Notes: a model not told the origin generated them from the letters alone. 64,000 nucleotides of DNA from Pseudodesulfovibrio thermohalotolerans (GCF_021353295.2 NZ_CP120635.1:1-64000), one strand, 5' to 3'; shown: positions 29,401-38,651, counted from the stretch's first letter. A program made the numbers and translations.

Positions 29401-31236
29401 ATGGAGTGGAGCGGATACGCCGGAAAAGTGCTCGAAGTTGATCTGACTTCGGGTTCCATCACCATCAACGAGCTTGACCGCGATATGGCCGAGCAGTTCG
29501 TGGGCGGCAAGGGGTTCGGGGCGAGCATCCTGTACGACAGGTTGCCCGCCGGATGCGACCCCCTGTCTCCAGAAAACATGATCGTTCTGGCCACCGGTCC
29601 CCTGACTGGCACCAGCGTCGCGGCCTCCGGGCGGCTTGAGCTGTGTACCAAGGGACCTGCTACCAACCTGTGGCTGGATTGCAACGCGGGCGGAAGCTTC
29701 GGGCCGGAATTGAAATATGCGGGCTATGACGTGTTGATTATTACCGGCGCGGCCTCCGAGCCGGTAATGCTGGTCATAGAGGACGACGACGTTCGCCTGG
29801 TTTCAGCAGATGAATACTGGGGGCAGGATACCCTGGAAACCTCCCGGCGGCTCAAGGCCGACTTCGGTGGCGATTACCGGGTGACCTGCATCGGCCAGGC
29901 GGGAGAACTGCTTTCGCCGTTGGCCTCGGTGCAGACGGAATACCGCTCCTTCGGCCGGGGCGGGGCCGGGGCGGTCATGGGCAGCAAAAAGCTCAAGGCC
30001 ATTGTGGTCAATGGATCGGGAGGTCTCAGGGCCGCAGATTCCGCCAAGCTGGATATGATGATCCGCGAGGCCGCCAACGAGCTGGCCAATTCCCCGGACA
30101 CCGGTTCGGCGCGGCCCGAATTCGGCACCAATGTGCTCCTTTCCCTCATGGAATATACCGGCATCCACCCGAACAAGAATTTCCAGCAATCCACCCTTGA
30201 AGGCGAGCCCGTGACCGAACTGGAGGTCAGCAGGTACTTTGATAGAAGCAGGGCCTGCTTCGCGTGTCCCATCCGGTGCAGCAAGATAGCCCGGGTCAAG
30301 GAAGGGCGGTTCAAGGGCGCTTTCACCGAAGGCCCGGAATACGAGACCGTGTGGGCCTTCGGTGGCCATTGCGCCAACAAGGACATCCCGACCATCATTG
30401 AGGCGGAGCATGTTTGCGATGCCTACGGCCTGGACGCCGTGTCCGTCGGCAACGTCATCGGGTTCCTGATGGATTGCTGGGAGCGGGGTTTTATCACCGC
30501 CGAGGATACGGCGGGGCTCGAATTTACCTGGGGCAACGTGGAAGCCATGATCGAGGCGGTCCATCTCATGGGCAAGCGGGAAGGTCCCGGCATGGATTGG
30601 TCCATGGGCGTGCGCTATCTCGAAGGAATTATCCCCGGAGCCGCCGGCCTGGGTGGCCACGTCAAGGGGCTTGAGTTGCCCGCCTACGACCCGAGGGCGA
30701 GCAAGGCCATGGCCCTCGCCTACGCCACCAGCGACCGGGGCGGCTGCCACTTGCGTTCCTGGCCCATTTCCGAAGAGGTCATGGTGCAGAATCCGCTGGG
30801 TCAGCACACGCTGGAGTTCAAGCCCGAAGTGGTCAAGGGCCAGCAGGATTTCTACAGCCTCATCAACAGCAGCGGTCTGTGTCTGTTCGCAGCATTCGTC
30901 CTGACCATGGAGCAGATAGCTCCGCTCATGGAATATGCCACCGGGCTTCCCGGACTGGATTCCGCCGACAAGCTAATCGCGGCCGGAGAGCGCATCAATA
31001 CTCTCGTCAGGCTGTTCAACCTGCGCGAAGGCTTGACCGCCGACCAGGATACCATCCCCGACCGTTTTCGCACGGACCCGTTGCCGGACGGTCCGTGCAA
31101 GGGAGAAACCGTCGATGTGGCGCAACTCGTCAGCGCCTACTACTGCCTGCGCGAATGGGATTCCGAGGGCCGACCCACGGAAGAACTGCTGAACAAACTC
31201 GGCCTGGCGGAACGGTCCGCCGCTTCGCAACAATAG
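29401..31236 (+). CDS. aor: Tungsten-containing aldehyde:ferredoxin oxidoreductase
   Basis: This 611-residue enzyme oxidises an aldehyde to the acid and reduces ferredoxin at a tungsten (or molybdenum) bis-pyranopterin. The [4Fe-4S] ligands C286, C289, C293 and C494 fall at almost the same numbers as in the Pyrococcus furiosus enzyme (288, 291, 295, 494). The N-terminal GGKGFGASILYDRLP segment fits the cofactor-binding domain. The ATG at 29401 is two bases after the ferredoxin stop; the open frame further upstream is a shadow. In this cluster the likely substrate is an aldehyde released by one of the two aldolases, but this is inference. Confidence 0.93.
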   Translation: MEWSGYAGKVLEVDLTSGSITINELDRDMAEQFVGGKGFGASILYDRLPAGCDPLSPENMIVLATGPLTGTSVAASGRLELCTKGPATNLWLDCNAGGSFGPELKYAGYDVLIITGAASEPVMLVIEDDDVRLVSADEYWGQDTLETSRRLKADFGGDYRVTCIGQAGELLSPLASVQTEYRSFGRGGAGAVMGSKKLKAIVVNGSGGLRAADSAKLDMMIREAANELANSPDTGSARPEFGTNVLLSLMEYTGIHPNKNFQQSTLEGEPVTELEVSRYFDRSRACFACPIRCSKIARVKEGRFKGAFTEGPEYETVWAFGGHCANKDIPTIIEAEHVCDAYGLDAVSVGNVIGFLMDCWERGFITAEDTAGLEFTWGNVEAMIEAVHLMGKREGPGMDWSMGVRYLEGIIPGAAGLGGHVKGLELPAYDPRASKAMALAYATSDRGGCHLRSWPISEEVMVQNPLGQHTLEFKPEVVKGQQDFYSLINSSGLCLFAAFVLTMEQIAPLMEYATGLPGLDSADKLIAAGERINTLVRLFNLREGLTADQDTIPDRFRTDPLPDGPCKGETVDVAQLVSAYYCLREWDSEGRPTEELLNKLGLAERSAASQQ

Positions 31237-31257
31237 CGATAAGGAGATTTTCATATC

Positions 31258-32187
31258 ATGTTCCGTCCTGAAGGAATTTACCCCGCACTTTTGACACCGT
31301 TCGACGAAGACCACCGGATCAACGAAACGGAATTGCGCCGCCTTTCGGAGTTCTGCGTGCAAAAGGGGCTTGACGGCATATTCCCCGTCAGCTCCGTCGG
31401 CGAAGGCCTGCATATGAGCTTCGAAGAAAAATGCCGGTGCATGGATATCGTCATGGACCAGGTTGACGGTCGTATTCCCGTCACTCCCGGAGTGGTCGCC
31501 TCCACGCCGGATGAGAGCGCCCGGCTGGCGCGCCATGCCGGTTCCCTCGGCTGCCCTGCCGTGGTCGGCACCCCTCCCTATTATTTCAAGCCCGGCGTGG
31601 CCATGGTCGAGCGCTTTTTCGAAACCATCGTGGAGAAGGGCGGCGTGCCGCTGATCCTCTACAACATCCCCTTGTTCACCCAGCCCTTGGACTACGACAT
31701 GGTCAAGCGGTTGAGCCGCTACGAATACGTCGTGGGCATGAAGGATTCCAGCGGCAGCATGGTCGATTTTCTGCACTTCATGGACAAGATATCCATCGCC
31801 GGGGAGGACATCAGCATGCTTACCGGCCGCGAGGAAACGCTGCTCGCCTGCCTGGTCATGGGCGCGAAGGGCAGCATGACCGCCATGGCGGGCATCTTTC
31901 CGGAAATCATGGTGGGCATCTACGACGCCTGGAAGCGGGGCGACATGGACGAAGCCAGGACTTTGCAGAAGTCCATGCTTGTGCTGGTCCGCACCATGTT
32001 CGCGGTGCCGTTCCCGGTCGGGTTCAAGCTCGGCCTGGAGCTGCGCGGCTTCAATATGGGGCCGCCGCTCATGCCGCTGGCCCATGGGGACGCCTACCAG
32101 CTTTCGGTGGTTCGTTCCCGGCTCCAGATGCTGATGCGTCCCCTTTTGGCAAACTATGGAGAAAAATTGTTCGAAACCAACGTGTAA
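31258..32187 (+). CDS. Dihydrodipicolinate synthase-family aldolase (DapA/NAL superfamily)
   Basis: This 309-residue class I aldolase/lyase has the (beta/alpha)8 family landmarks: PALLTPFDEDHRIN near the start, SSVGEG, the catalytic-type Y135 in YNIP and the Schiff-base lysine K162 in GMKDSSG. Members cleave or join pyruvate and an aldehyde. The neighbours point to catabolic cleavage of a 2-keto-3-deoxy acid rather than lysine synthesis. The substrate is unknown. AAGGAG precedes the ATG. Confidence 0.88.
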   Translation: MFRPEGIYPALLTPFDEDHRINETELRRLSEFCVQKGLDGIFPVSSVGEGLHMSFEEKCRCMDIVMDQVDGRIPVTPGVVASTPDESARLARHAGSLGCPAVVGTPPYYFKPGVAMVERFFETIVEKGGVPLILYNIPLFTQPLDYDMVKRLSRYEYVVGMKDSSGSMVDFLHFMDKISIAGEDISMLTGREETLLACLVMGAKGSMTAMAGIFPEIMVGIYDAWKRGDMDEARTLQKSMLVLVRTMFAVPFPVGFKLGLELRGFNMGPPLMPLAHGDAYQLSVVRSRLQMLMRPLLANYGEKLFETNV

Positions 32188-32192
32188 AAGCC

Positions 32193-33023
32193 ATGCAGAA
32201 CAAAAACAAATATCAGGTTCCAGCTCTAATGCGGGCGGCTCGGATACTCGAACTGCTCGGCAAGAAAAGCGCGGATTTAACCGAGATCATGACAATCCTG
32301 GAACTACCCAAGAGCAGCGCCTATTCGCTGGTGCTTACTCTTGAGGAGTTGGGGTTTGTGCGCCGTCTTGCCGACGGACACAGGTTTACTCTCGGGTTCC
32401 GCCTGTTCGAACTTGGCAACCTCTCGGTGACCAAGGTGTCCATCCGGGACTACGCCATGCGGCACATCCAGGAGCTTGTGCAGCGGGAGAAGGTCACCAG
32501 CCATCTGGGAGCGTTGGACGGCGCGGAAGCCGTGTACCTGCTCAAGGTGGACCCCCAGGACAGCATTCTCATCAATTCCTGGGAAGGAAAGAGGGTGGCC
32601 CTGACCCGTTCCGCGATGGGCAAGGTGCTCCTTGCCTGGCTGCCGCTGGAGCGGCAGATCGCGCTGCTCAAGTCGGCATCGTTCGTCAAGAAGACGCCCA
32701 AGACCATCGTGGATATGGACGAACTCCGCAATCATCTCGCCGACGTCAAGCGACAGGGGTGGGCGATAGATGACGAAGAGGACATATTGGGAATTCGTTG
32801 TGTGAGCGCTCCGGTTTTTTCGCCGGACGGCGCCGTCAGGTATGCGCTCAGCATCTCCAGCACGGTGCTGGCCATCAGCCCGGAGCGGATCCCCGAGCTG
32901 GTGAAGGCGGTCACGGAGGCCGCCAACAATATTTCCCGAAGCATCGGGACACCGTCGGAAATGTTTCAGCACTGGAAACGGGAAACCATGGACTGTAATA
33001 ATCTTATGGAGGGAAGCGAATGA
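32193..33023 (+). CDS. IclR-family transcriptional regulator
   Basis: The 276-residue regulator has an N-terminal winged helix (about 15-75; LTEIMTILELPKSSAYSLVLTLEELGFV) and the IclR effector domain with TSHLGALDGAEAVYLLKVD and TRSAMGKVLLAW. IclR proteins near sugar-acid genes often bind pathway intermediates. It lies inside the cluster it probably controls. Its stop overlaps the start of the TRAP binding-protein gene. Confidence 0.9.
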   Translation: MQNKNKYQVPALMRAARILELLGKKSADLTEIMTILELPKSSAYSLVLTLEELGFVRRLADGHRFTLGFRLFELGNLSVTKVSIRDYAMRHIQELVQREKVTSHLGALDGAEAVYLLKVDPQDSILINSWEGKRVALTRSAMGKVLLAWLPLERQIALLKSASFVKKTPKTIVDMDELRNHLADVKRQGWAIDDEEDILGIRCVSAPVFSPDGAVRYALSISSTVLAISPERIPELVKAVTEAANNISRSIGTPSEMFQHWKRETMDCNNLMEGSE

Positions 33024-34006
33024 AATCCGTCAAAACCACTTTGGTAGCCCTGCTGGCAGGGGCTGTGCTCATCCTGGCCATGTCCGGGATCGCCCAGGCC
33101 AAGACGACCATCCGCCTGGCTTATGAAAACAACCCCGGCGAGCCTTTGGATCAGGTCGCCCACAAATGGGCCGATCTGGTGAAGGAGCGGAGCAACGGCG
33201 AGGTGGAGCTTCTGCTGTTCCCCAGCTCGCAGCTCGGCGGCAAGAAGGACATCCTTGAAATGGCCAAGATGGGCGTCAACGTGATTACCATCTGCGACGC
33301 GGGCTTTCTGGCCGACTACGTCCCCGATTTCGGCATCCTGGTTGGTCCCTATCTGGCCGAAAGCCCGGAAAAGATTTTCAAGCTCTTCAAGACCGGCTGG
33401 TACAACGATCTCGCCAAACAGCTTGAAAGCAAGGGCCTGCACATCGTCACTTCCAACTGGCTGTACGGCGTCCGTCACATGGTCACCACCAAGCCCGTGA
33501 AATCGCCCGCCGACATGAAGGGCCTGAAGATTCGCGTACCCAACAACCGCATCCAGATCGCGGCCCTCAAATCCATGGGCGCGACCCCGACCCCGATGCC
33601 CCTGGGCGAGGTCTACCCCGCGCTGACGCAGGGCATCATCGACGGCGCCGAGAACCCGCTGAGCGTGCTGTACGGCCAGAAGCTCTACGAGCCCGCCAAG
33701 TACATCGAGCTGATCGGCTACCTGACCATGACCGCCCAGTGGGTCGGCGGCCAGGCCTACTTCGACACCCTGCCTGCCGACGTCGTGACCCTGCTTCAGG
33801 AGACCGGCGACGAAGCCGGGTTGTACAGCCGCAAGGTCATGGCCGAGGAAGACGAGAAGATCATCAAGAAGATGATCGCCGACGGCTCCACCCTGGTGGA
33901 TGTAGACACGGCCGCCTTCCGGGAGATGTCCAAGTCCACCTACTCCCAGTTCCCCGAGTGGACTCCCGGTCTGTACGAAAAGGTCCAGAAGCTGCTGGCG
34001 GAATAG
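33020..34006 (+). CDS. dctP: TRAP transporter periplasmic solute-binding protein (DctP family)
   Basis: This 328-residue protein has a signal peptide ending near residue 28 (SGIAQA) and a DctP fold. The segment with the substrate-carboxylate arginine is visible (GLKIRVPNNRIQI, with GATPTPMPLGEVYPALTQGIIDGAENP after it). It captures an organic acid in the periplasm and hands it to the two membrane subunits. GGAGGG precedes the ATG, which overlaps the IclR stop. Confidence 0.93.
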   Translation: MKSVKTTLVALLAGAVLILAMSGIAQAKTTIRLAYENNPGEPLDQVAHKWADLVKERSNGEVELLLFPSSQLGGKKDILEMAKMGVNVITICDAGFLADYVPDFGILVGPYLAESPEKIFKLFKTGWYNDLAKQLESKGLHIVTSNWLYGVRHMVTTKPVKSPADMKGLKIRVPNNRIQIAALKSMGATPTPMPLGEVYPALTQGIIDGAENPLSVLYGQKLYEPAKYIELIGYLTMTAQWVGGQAYFDTLPADVVTLLQETGDEAGLYSRKVMAEEDEKIIKKMIADGSTLVDVDTAAFREMSKSTYSQFPEWTPGLYEKVQKLLAE

Positions 34007-34084
34007 TCCGCTTTCAACGTTGCCTGCGGGTCGGAACCGTTCCGGCCCGCAGGAAAACGCTCAGGTCAACCTAGGAGAGACTCA

Positions 34085-34570
34085 ATGCGATTTCCTGACC
34101 CGGTAAAGGTATTCGACTTCCTGCCCGCAGCGGCGCTGGGAACGATCATGCTACTGACCGTGGCCGCGGTATTCCAGCGGTACGTGATGTCCACCCCCAT
34201 CGCCTGGCTGGAGGAAGTGAACGGTTTGCTCTTTCTCTGGGCGATCATGCTCGGAAGTGCCGCGGCCAAGGGTGCCGGAAGCCATTTGAGCATCGACATC
34301 CTCACCTCGCTGCTGCCGCCCAGGGGGCAATGGATCATGAGCATCGTCGTTGAGGTCCTTACCCTGTTCGTGGCCGGTCTGATGTCCTGGTACGGCTATC
34401 TTTTGGCCAGCCAAGTGCAATTCAAGATCACCAACGTGCTTGGCATTCCCTATAGCTACATCGACTACGCCGTTCCTGCGGGCGGCATCGGCATCGCGCT
34501 GTTTTCCATCCGCAACATCGTTGTCCTCTGCAAGGGCCACGACCCCAGCGTCGCCAAGGAGATGAACTGA
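34085..34570 (+). CDS. dctQ: TRAP transporter small membrane subunit (DctQ)
   Basis: The 161-residue protein has four predicted membrane helices and the family WLEEVNGLLFLWAIMLGSA segment. It overlaps the large permease gene by one base. A strong ribosome binding site (AGGAGAG) precedes the ATG. Confidence 0.9.
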   Translation: MRFPDPVKVFDFLPAAALGTIMLLTVAAVFQRYVMSTPIAWLEEVNGLLFLWAIMLGSAAAKGAGSHLSIDILTSLLPPRGQWIMSIVVEVLTLFVAGLMSWYGYLLASQVQFKITNVLGIPYSYIDYAVPAGGIGIALFSIRNIVVLCKGHDPSVAKEMN

Positions 34571-35853
34571 TGACTCTCGCCGTTATCTGCGGAGTGATGC
34601 TGATTGGCTTCTGCATCAACCTTCCGATATTTCTTTCCGTTATTGCCGCGACCTTGCTGTACTTCGTAATGAACGACGGTATATCCGCGACCATCGCAGT
34701 CCAGCGGCTCGTGGGCTCGTCCCAGAACCTTTCGCTGCTGGCCATTCCGTTCTTCATCATGCTCGGCACGGTCATGAACCATACGGGCATCACCAAACGG
34801 CTCCTCAAGCTCGCCGAGTTGATGGTCGGCCGTTTCCACGGCGGGCTGGCGCAGGCGAACGTCTTGTTGAGCACCATGATGGGCGGACTTTCGGCGTCCA
34901 ACCTCGCCGACTGCGCCATGCTCACCAAGATGCTCATGCCGGAGATGAAGCGGCACGGCTACGACAAGCCCTTCTCGGCGGCCGTCACCGCTTCCGGATC
35001 GCTCATCACGCCGATCATCCCTCCGGGAATCGCCCTCATCATCTATGGATTCCTGGCCGACGTTTCCATCGGCAAGATGTTCATGGCGGGCATCCTTCCC
35101 GGCATCCTGTGCGCCGTTCTTCTCATGTGCGCCATCTATCTCGTGGCCAAGAAGAAGGGGTACGCTCCCTCGCGCACGCAACGGGCGACGTCCGGCGAGT
35201 ACCTCGTGGCCCTGCGGAACGCCATTCCGGCGATCACCCTGGTCCTGGTCATCATCGGCGGCATCCGGTTCGGCGTTTTCACCCCCACGGAAGCGGGCGC
35301 GGTTGCGGTCATCTACGTCATCGTCATCGGCATGTTCGTGTACCGGGAAATGAAGGTGCGCCACATCTTCGAGTCCCTGGTCGAGACCACCAGGTCAACG
35401 GCTTCGGTCATGATTATCATCATGGCCTGTTCCGCGCTGGCCTGGATCTTCTCCTGGGAGCAGGTGGCCCAGAGCATGGCCACCACGATCACCTCGATCA
35501 CCACCAATCCGCATCTTTTCCTGCTGATCATCAACGTGCTCTTTCTGTTCCTGGGCATGGTGCTCGAAGGCAATGCCATCCTCATCGTGCTGGTGCCTCT
35601 GCTCAAGCCCACGGTCATGGCCCTGGGAATCGACCTGGTCCACTTCGGGCTGGTGATCATCCTGAACCTGTCCATCGGCACGCTTTCCCCGCCCGTGGGG
35701 ACGGTCATGCTGCTGGTCACGGGGTTGAGCGGGACCAAGATTCAGGATTTCGTTAAGGCGGCCCTGCCGTTCTACGGGGCGCTCGTGTTGTCCCTGTTCC
35801 TGATTACCTACTTCCCCGTGATCACCTTATTATTGCCAAACCTCATGAAATAG
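34570..35853 (+). CDS. dctM: TRAP transporter large membrane subunit (DctM)
   Basis: This 427-residue sodium-coupled permease subunit has about twelve membrane helices and typical segments such as TASGSLITPIIPPGIALIIYG and NLSIGTLSPPVGTVM. Together with the preceding two genes it forms a complete tripartite uptake system for a carboxylated substrate. Confidence 0.93.
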   Translation: MTLAVICGVMLIGFCINLPIFLSVIAATLLYFVMNDGISATIAVQRLVGSSQNLSLLAIPFFIMLGTVMNHTGITKRLLKLAELMVGRFHGGLAQANVLLSTMMGGLSASNLADCAMLTKMLMPEMKRHGYDKPFSAAVTASGSLITPIIPPGIALIIYGFLADVSIGKMFMAGILPGILCAVLLMCAIYLVAKKKGYAPSRTQRATSGEYLVALRNAIPAITLVLVIIGGIRFGVFTPTEAGAVAVIYVIVIGMFVYREMKVRHIFESLVETTRSTASVMIIIMACSALAWIFSWEQVAQSMATTITSITTNPHLFLLIINVLFLFLGMVLEGNAILIVLVPLLKPTVMALGIDLVHFGLVIILNLSIGTLSPPVGTVMLLVTGLSGTKIQDFVKAALPFYGALVLSLFLITYFPVITLLLPNLMK

Positions 35854-35863
35854 GGAGTGTTTA

Positions 35864-36523
35864 ATGACACCGGAAGAAAAAAGAATTTGCGCCCATCGCC
35901 TTGAGCAGTGTTATAGCGGCGCGGTTTACGACGCCCTGCGTGAAAAAGGCATCCGCGATTGCGTGCTGCCCCCGGAGTTCGCACCCCTGGCCCCGGGACG
36001 CAGGCTGGCCGGTCCCGTCTACGCCGTGGAGGGCGAGCGGGTAACCACCTCGGACCACGAGACCCTGCTGGAATGGACCGGGCTGTTGTCCAAGGTCCCG
36101 AGCGGCACGGTGCTTATGATCCAGCCCAATGACATGGAGCAGGCGTACATGGGCGAGTTGTCCGCTGAAACCTTGTCGCTCAAGGGCGTCAGGGGAGCGA
36201 TCATCGACGGGAACTGCCGGGACACTGACTTCATCGTCCGTTCGGGATTTCGCGTGTTCGCCAAGGGCAAAACTCCAAGGGACGTCGTCGGCACCTGGCT
36301 TCCCAGAAAATTCGACGCCCCGGTCCTCATGGGCGGCGTGACCGTCAATCCCGGCGACTTCGTGGTCGCGGACGAAGACGGCATTGTCATCGTACCGGGC
36401 GACCTGGTGGAGGAGATCACCACCAGGGCCGAGGAGTTCCTCAGGACGGAAAGCCTTGTGCGCAAGGCCATTCTGGAAGGCGAGGACCCGCAACAGGCGT
36501 ACATCAAATACGGCAAGTTCTGA
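35864..36523 (+). CDS. RraA-family protein, 4-hydroxy-4-methyl-2-oxoglutarate aldolase-like
   Basis: This 219-residue protein has the metal-dependent class II pyruvate-aldolase signature of the RraA/HMG aldolase family: GELSAE around residue 100, then DGNCRDTDFI about 20 residues later (Arg-Asp pair binding pyruvate and metal). Such enzymes release pyruvate from 4-hydroxy-2-oxo acids or decarboxylate oxaloacetate. The RNase-regulator role of E. coli RraA is unlikely in this setting. GGGAG precedes the ATG. Confidence 0.82.
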   Translation: MTPEEKRICAHRLEQCYSGAVYDALREKGIRDCVLPPEFAPLAPGRRLAGPVYAVEGERVTTSDHETLLEWTGLLSKVPSGTVLMIQPNDMEQAYMGELSAETLSLKGVRGAIIDGNCRDTDFIVRSGFRVFAKGKTPRDVVGTWLPRKFDAPVLMGGVTVNPGDFVVADEDGIVIVPGDLVEEITTRAEEFLRTESLVRKAILEGEDPQQAYIKYGKF

Positions 36524-36539
36524 TTTAGGAGTATATACA

Positions 36540-36821
36540 ATGAGTTGTGTACGAATTGATCCGGCGGACAATATCGTCATCGCCACCAGCCCGCTGAAAA
36601 AGGGGGAGGTCATCAACGTGGACGGCGAAAACATCACCGTCAGGGATGACGTGGCCTCCTATCACAAGGTTGCCGCCAGGGACATAGCCAAGGGCGAGCC
36701 GGTGTTCCGGTACGGCGTTTCCATCGGCGAGGCCACGGAAGACATCCAGGCCGGTTCCCACGTGCATCTGCACAATATGCGGAGCACCTATCTGCCCACC
36801 TATCTGCGCAAGGGCGAATAG
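36540..36821 (+). CDS. UxaA-family dehydratase/lyase small subunit (SAF domain)
   Basis: The 93-residue protein is an SAF-type domain like the N-terminal part of altronate dehydratase and the small subunit SuyA of sulfolactate sulfo-lyase. HLHNM near the C-terminus may be a metal-binding segment. It is separated by 23 bp from the large-subunit gene. The split two-gene form is typical of SuyAB and of some archaeal dehydratases, whereas bacterial UxaA and GarD are fused. AGGAG precedes the ATG. Confidence 0.82.
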   Translation: MSCVRIDPADNIVIATSPLKKGEVINVDGENITVRDDVASYHKVAARDIAKGEPVFRYGVSIGEATEDIQAGSHVHLHNMRSTYLPTYLRKGE

Positions 36822-36844
36822 CCCCGCACCAAGGAGTTCACATA

Positions 36845-38047
36845 ATGATCATAGGAAACGGATATGTCCGCAAGGATGGGCGCAAGGGGATCAGGAACGT
36901 CGTCGTGGTAACCTATCTGGTCCAATGCGCATCCCATGTGGCCAAGAAGATCGCCGGTGATTTCGGCGATACCGTGCATCTGGCGGGATTCACGGGGTGC
37001 TACCCCAACGACCATGCGAATAGAATCATGACTCGCTTGTGTACCCATCCCAATGTGGGCGGCGTGGTCGTCGTGGCCCTGGGCTGCGAGAGCTTCCCCA
37101 GGAACGCGCTGGTGGAGGCTGTTCGGGAATCGGGCCGCCCTGTGGAGCTGGTGGTAATCCAGGAAGACGGCGGCACGGCCAGTAGCGTGGCCAAGGGCAA
37201 GGCCGCGGTGTCCCGCATCCAGGACGAAATAGCCGACGCGCCCCGCGCTCCCATGCATCTTGACGAGCTGGTGGTCGGCACGGTCTGCGGCGGTTCCGAC
37301 GCGACCAGCGGCATCGCCGCCAACCCCGCAGTGGGCCTGTTCTTCGACAAGTTCATCGACGACGGCGGAACCGGTATCTTCGAGGAAACCGGAGAGCTGA
37401 TCGGCTGCGAGGAAATCATCCGCCACCGCAGCGCCACTCCGGAAATCGGCGAAGAGGTCGTGGAATCCATCCACAAGGCCGCCCGCTACTACACGGTCAT
37501 GGGTCACGGCAGCTTTGCGCCGGGCAATGCCGAAGGCGGTTTGACCACCCAGGAGGAGAAGTCCATGGGCGCGTACGCCAAGAGCGGTTCCTGCTCCATC
37601 AGCGGCGTTATCCGGCCCGGACAGATCCCTTCGGGGAAGGGGCTCTACCTCATGGACGTGATCCCCGACGGCGAGCCGCGTTTCGGATTCCCGAACATCA
37701 ACGACGTCACGGAGATCATCGAAATGGCCGCCTCCGGGTGCCACATCATGCTTTACACCACCGGCAGGGGATCCGTGGCGGGCAGCGCCGTCATTCCGAC
37801 CATCAAGGTCTGCGCCAATCCCGAAACCTACCGCCGGATGCCCGGCGACATGGATATTGACGCGGGCCGGGTGCTGGAAGGACGCGGCACCCTCCCGGAA
37901 GTGGGACAGGAAATCTACGACCTGGTGGTTAAGGTGGGGGGGGGAACCCCGTCCAAGTCCGAGGCCCTGGGTCATCAGGAATTCGAATTGCCTTACAAAA
38001 CCTTCGCAATCGAAGAATCGCCCTTTGATTGCGGTTGCGCCTCCTAA
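36845..38047 (+). CDS. UxaA-family dehydratase/lyase large subunit
   Basis: This 400-residue protein matches the large domain of altronate/galactarate dehydratases and SuyB. GYVRKDGRKGIRNVV opens the protein. Conserved cysteines appear in FTGCYPND, ALGCESF and GTVCGGSD and could bind the metal. It would remove water (or sulfite) from a 2-hydroxy acid with a second leaving group at C3. A run of nine G residues at 37936-37944 encodes part of VGGGT. AAGGAG precedes the ATG. Confidence 0.85.
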   Translation: MIIGNGYVRKDGRKGIRNVVVVTYLVQCASHVAKKIAGDFGDTVHLAGFTGCYPNDHANRIMTRLCTHPNVGGVVVVALGCESFPRNALVEAVRESGRPVELVVIQEDGGTASSVAKGKAAVSRIQDEIADAPRAPMHLDELVVGTVCGGSDATSGIAANPAVGLFFDKFIDDGGTGIFEETGELIGCEEIIRHRSATPEIGEEVVESIHKAARYYTVMGHGSFAPGNAEGGLTTQEEKSMGAYAKSGSCSISGVIRPGQIPSGKGLYLMDVIPDGEPRFGFPNINDVTEIIEMAASGCHIMLYTTGRGSVAGSAVIPTIKVCANPETYRRMPGDMDIDAGRVLEGRGTLPEVGQEIYDLVVKVGGGTPSKSEALGHQEFELPYKTFAIEESPFDCGCAS

Positions 38048-38052
38048 ATGCC

Positions 38053-38093
38053 TCTTGCGGAACGCCCCGGTCGCATCGGGGCGTTCCGCAAGA
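38053..38093 (+). terminator. Strong hairpin after the catabolic cluster
   Basis: Perfect 17-base arms (TCTTGCGGAACGCCCCG and its complement) enclose a seven-base loop six bases after the stop codon. No U-run follows, so it may protect the 3' end, with the true terminator just downstream. Confidence 0.6.
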
Positions 38094-38140
38094 AATCTCC
38101 AGCCTTTCCTCCGGCCCCGGACCGAAGTCCGCTGGCCGAT

Positions 38141-38194
38141 AATGAAAAAGGCTCCCCGCCGACAATGCATGCATCGGTGGGGAGCCTTTTCATT
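38141..38194 (+). terminator. Terminator of the catabolic cluster (probably bidirectional)
   Basis: Long arms (AAAAGGCTCCCC/GGGGAGCCTTTT, extended by AATG/CATT) end in TTTT on either strand. Confidence 0.8.
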
Positions 38195-38241
38195 GCGGAA
38201 CCAAGTAATTGGGGACGGTGCCTTCATGGAATGCCCCCCCC

Positions 38242-38301
38242 CCAAAAAAAGCCGCGGCCGGACAGCGGATTTCCGTGACTTGCGTCTCCGCTGTCCGGCC
38301 G
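38242..38301 (-). terminator. Terminator of the small membrane protein gene
   Basis: On the minus strand a 15-base stem (CGGCCGGACAGCGGA and its complement) is followed by CGGC, seven T residues and a run of ten G residues. Confidence 0.85.
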
Positions 38302-38372
38302 TTGCCGGAGAGGACCTTATCAGGTCTGAGCGCGGGAGCGAGCAGGTGATTCGCTTCCGCGGAAAAATGTAA

Positions 38373-38549
38373 TTAGACGAGTTGGCTGATGGCCACGCTC
38401 AGGGCCATGGAAACGCCCGTCCAGAAAAGGAGTTTGACCAGGCCGAGCGGTCCATTGGCGGCGCGGCACAGCTCGTTGCTCCAGGGCTCGCCCGTGGAAT
38501 CCTCGGGCTTGAACAGATAAACAAGCGGATTCATGGTGGACTTCTTCAT
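38373..38549 (-). CDS. Small hypothetical membrane protein
   Basis: The 58-residue product has one hydrophobic helix near its C-terminus (LLFWTGVSMALSVAI) and a soluble N-terminal part. The ATG at 38549 has a perfect AAGGAGGT seven bases upstream, which decides the start over a frame open to 38585. It is divergent from a LysR gene and ends before a strong terminator, both signs of a real gene. Its function is unknown. Confidence 0.7.
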   Translation of the reverse strand: MKKSTMNPLVYLFKPEDSTGEPWSNELCRAANGPLGLVKLLFWTGVSMALSVAISQLV

Positions 38550-38651
38550 TTTCTCGACCTCCTTGATTATCTTGTTGCAAGGCAACCAACTTCTTTTTTT
38601 CTCCTATGCGTTTCTGGGCGATCTGGTCCAATAACGATGCGTGAGCATATA

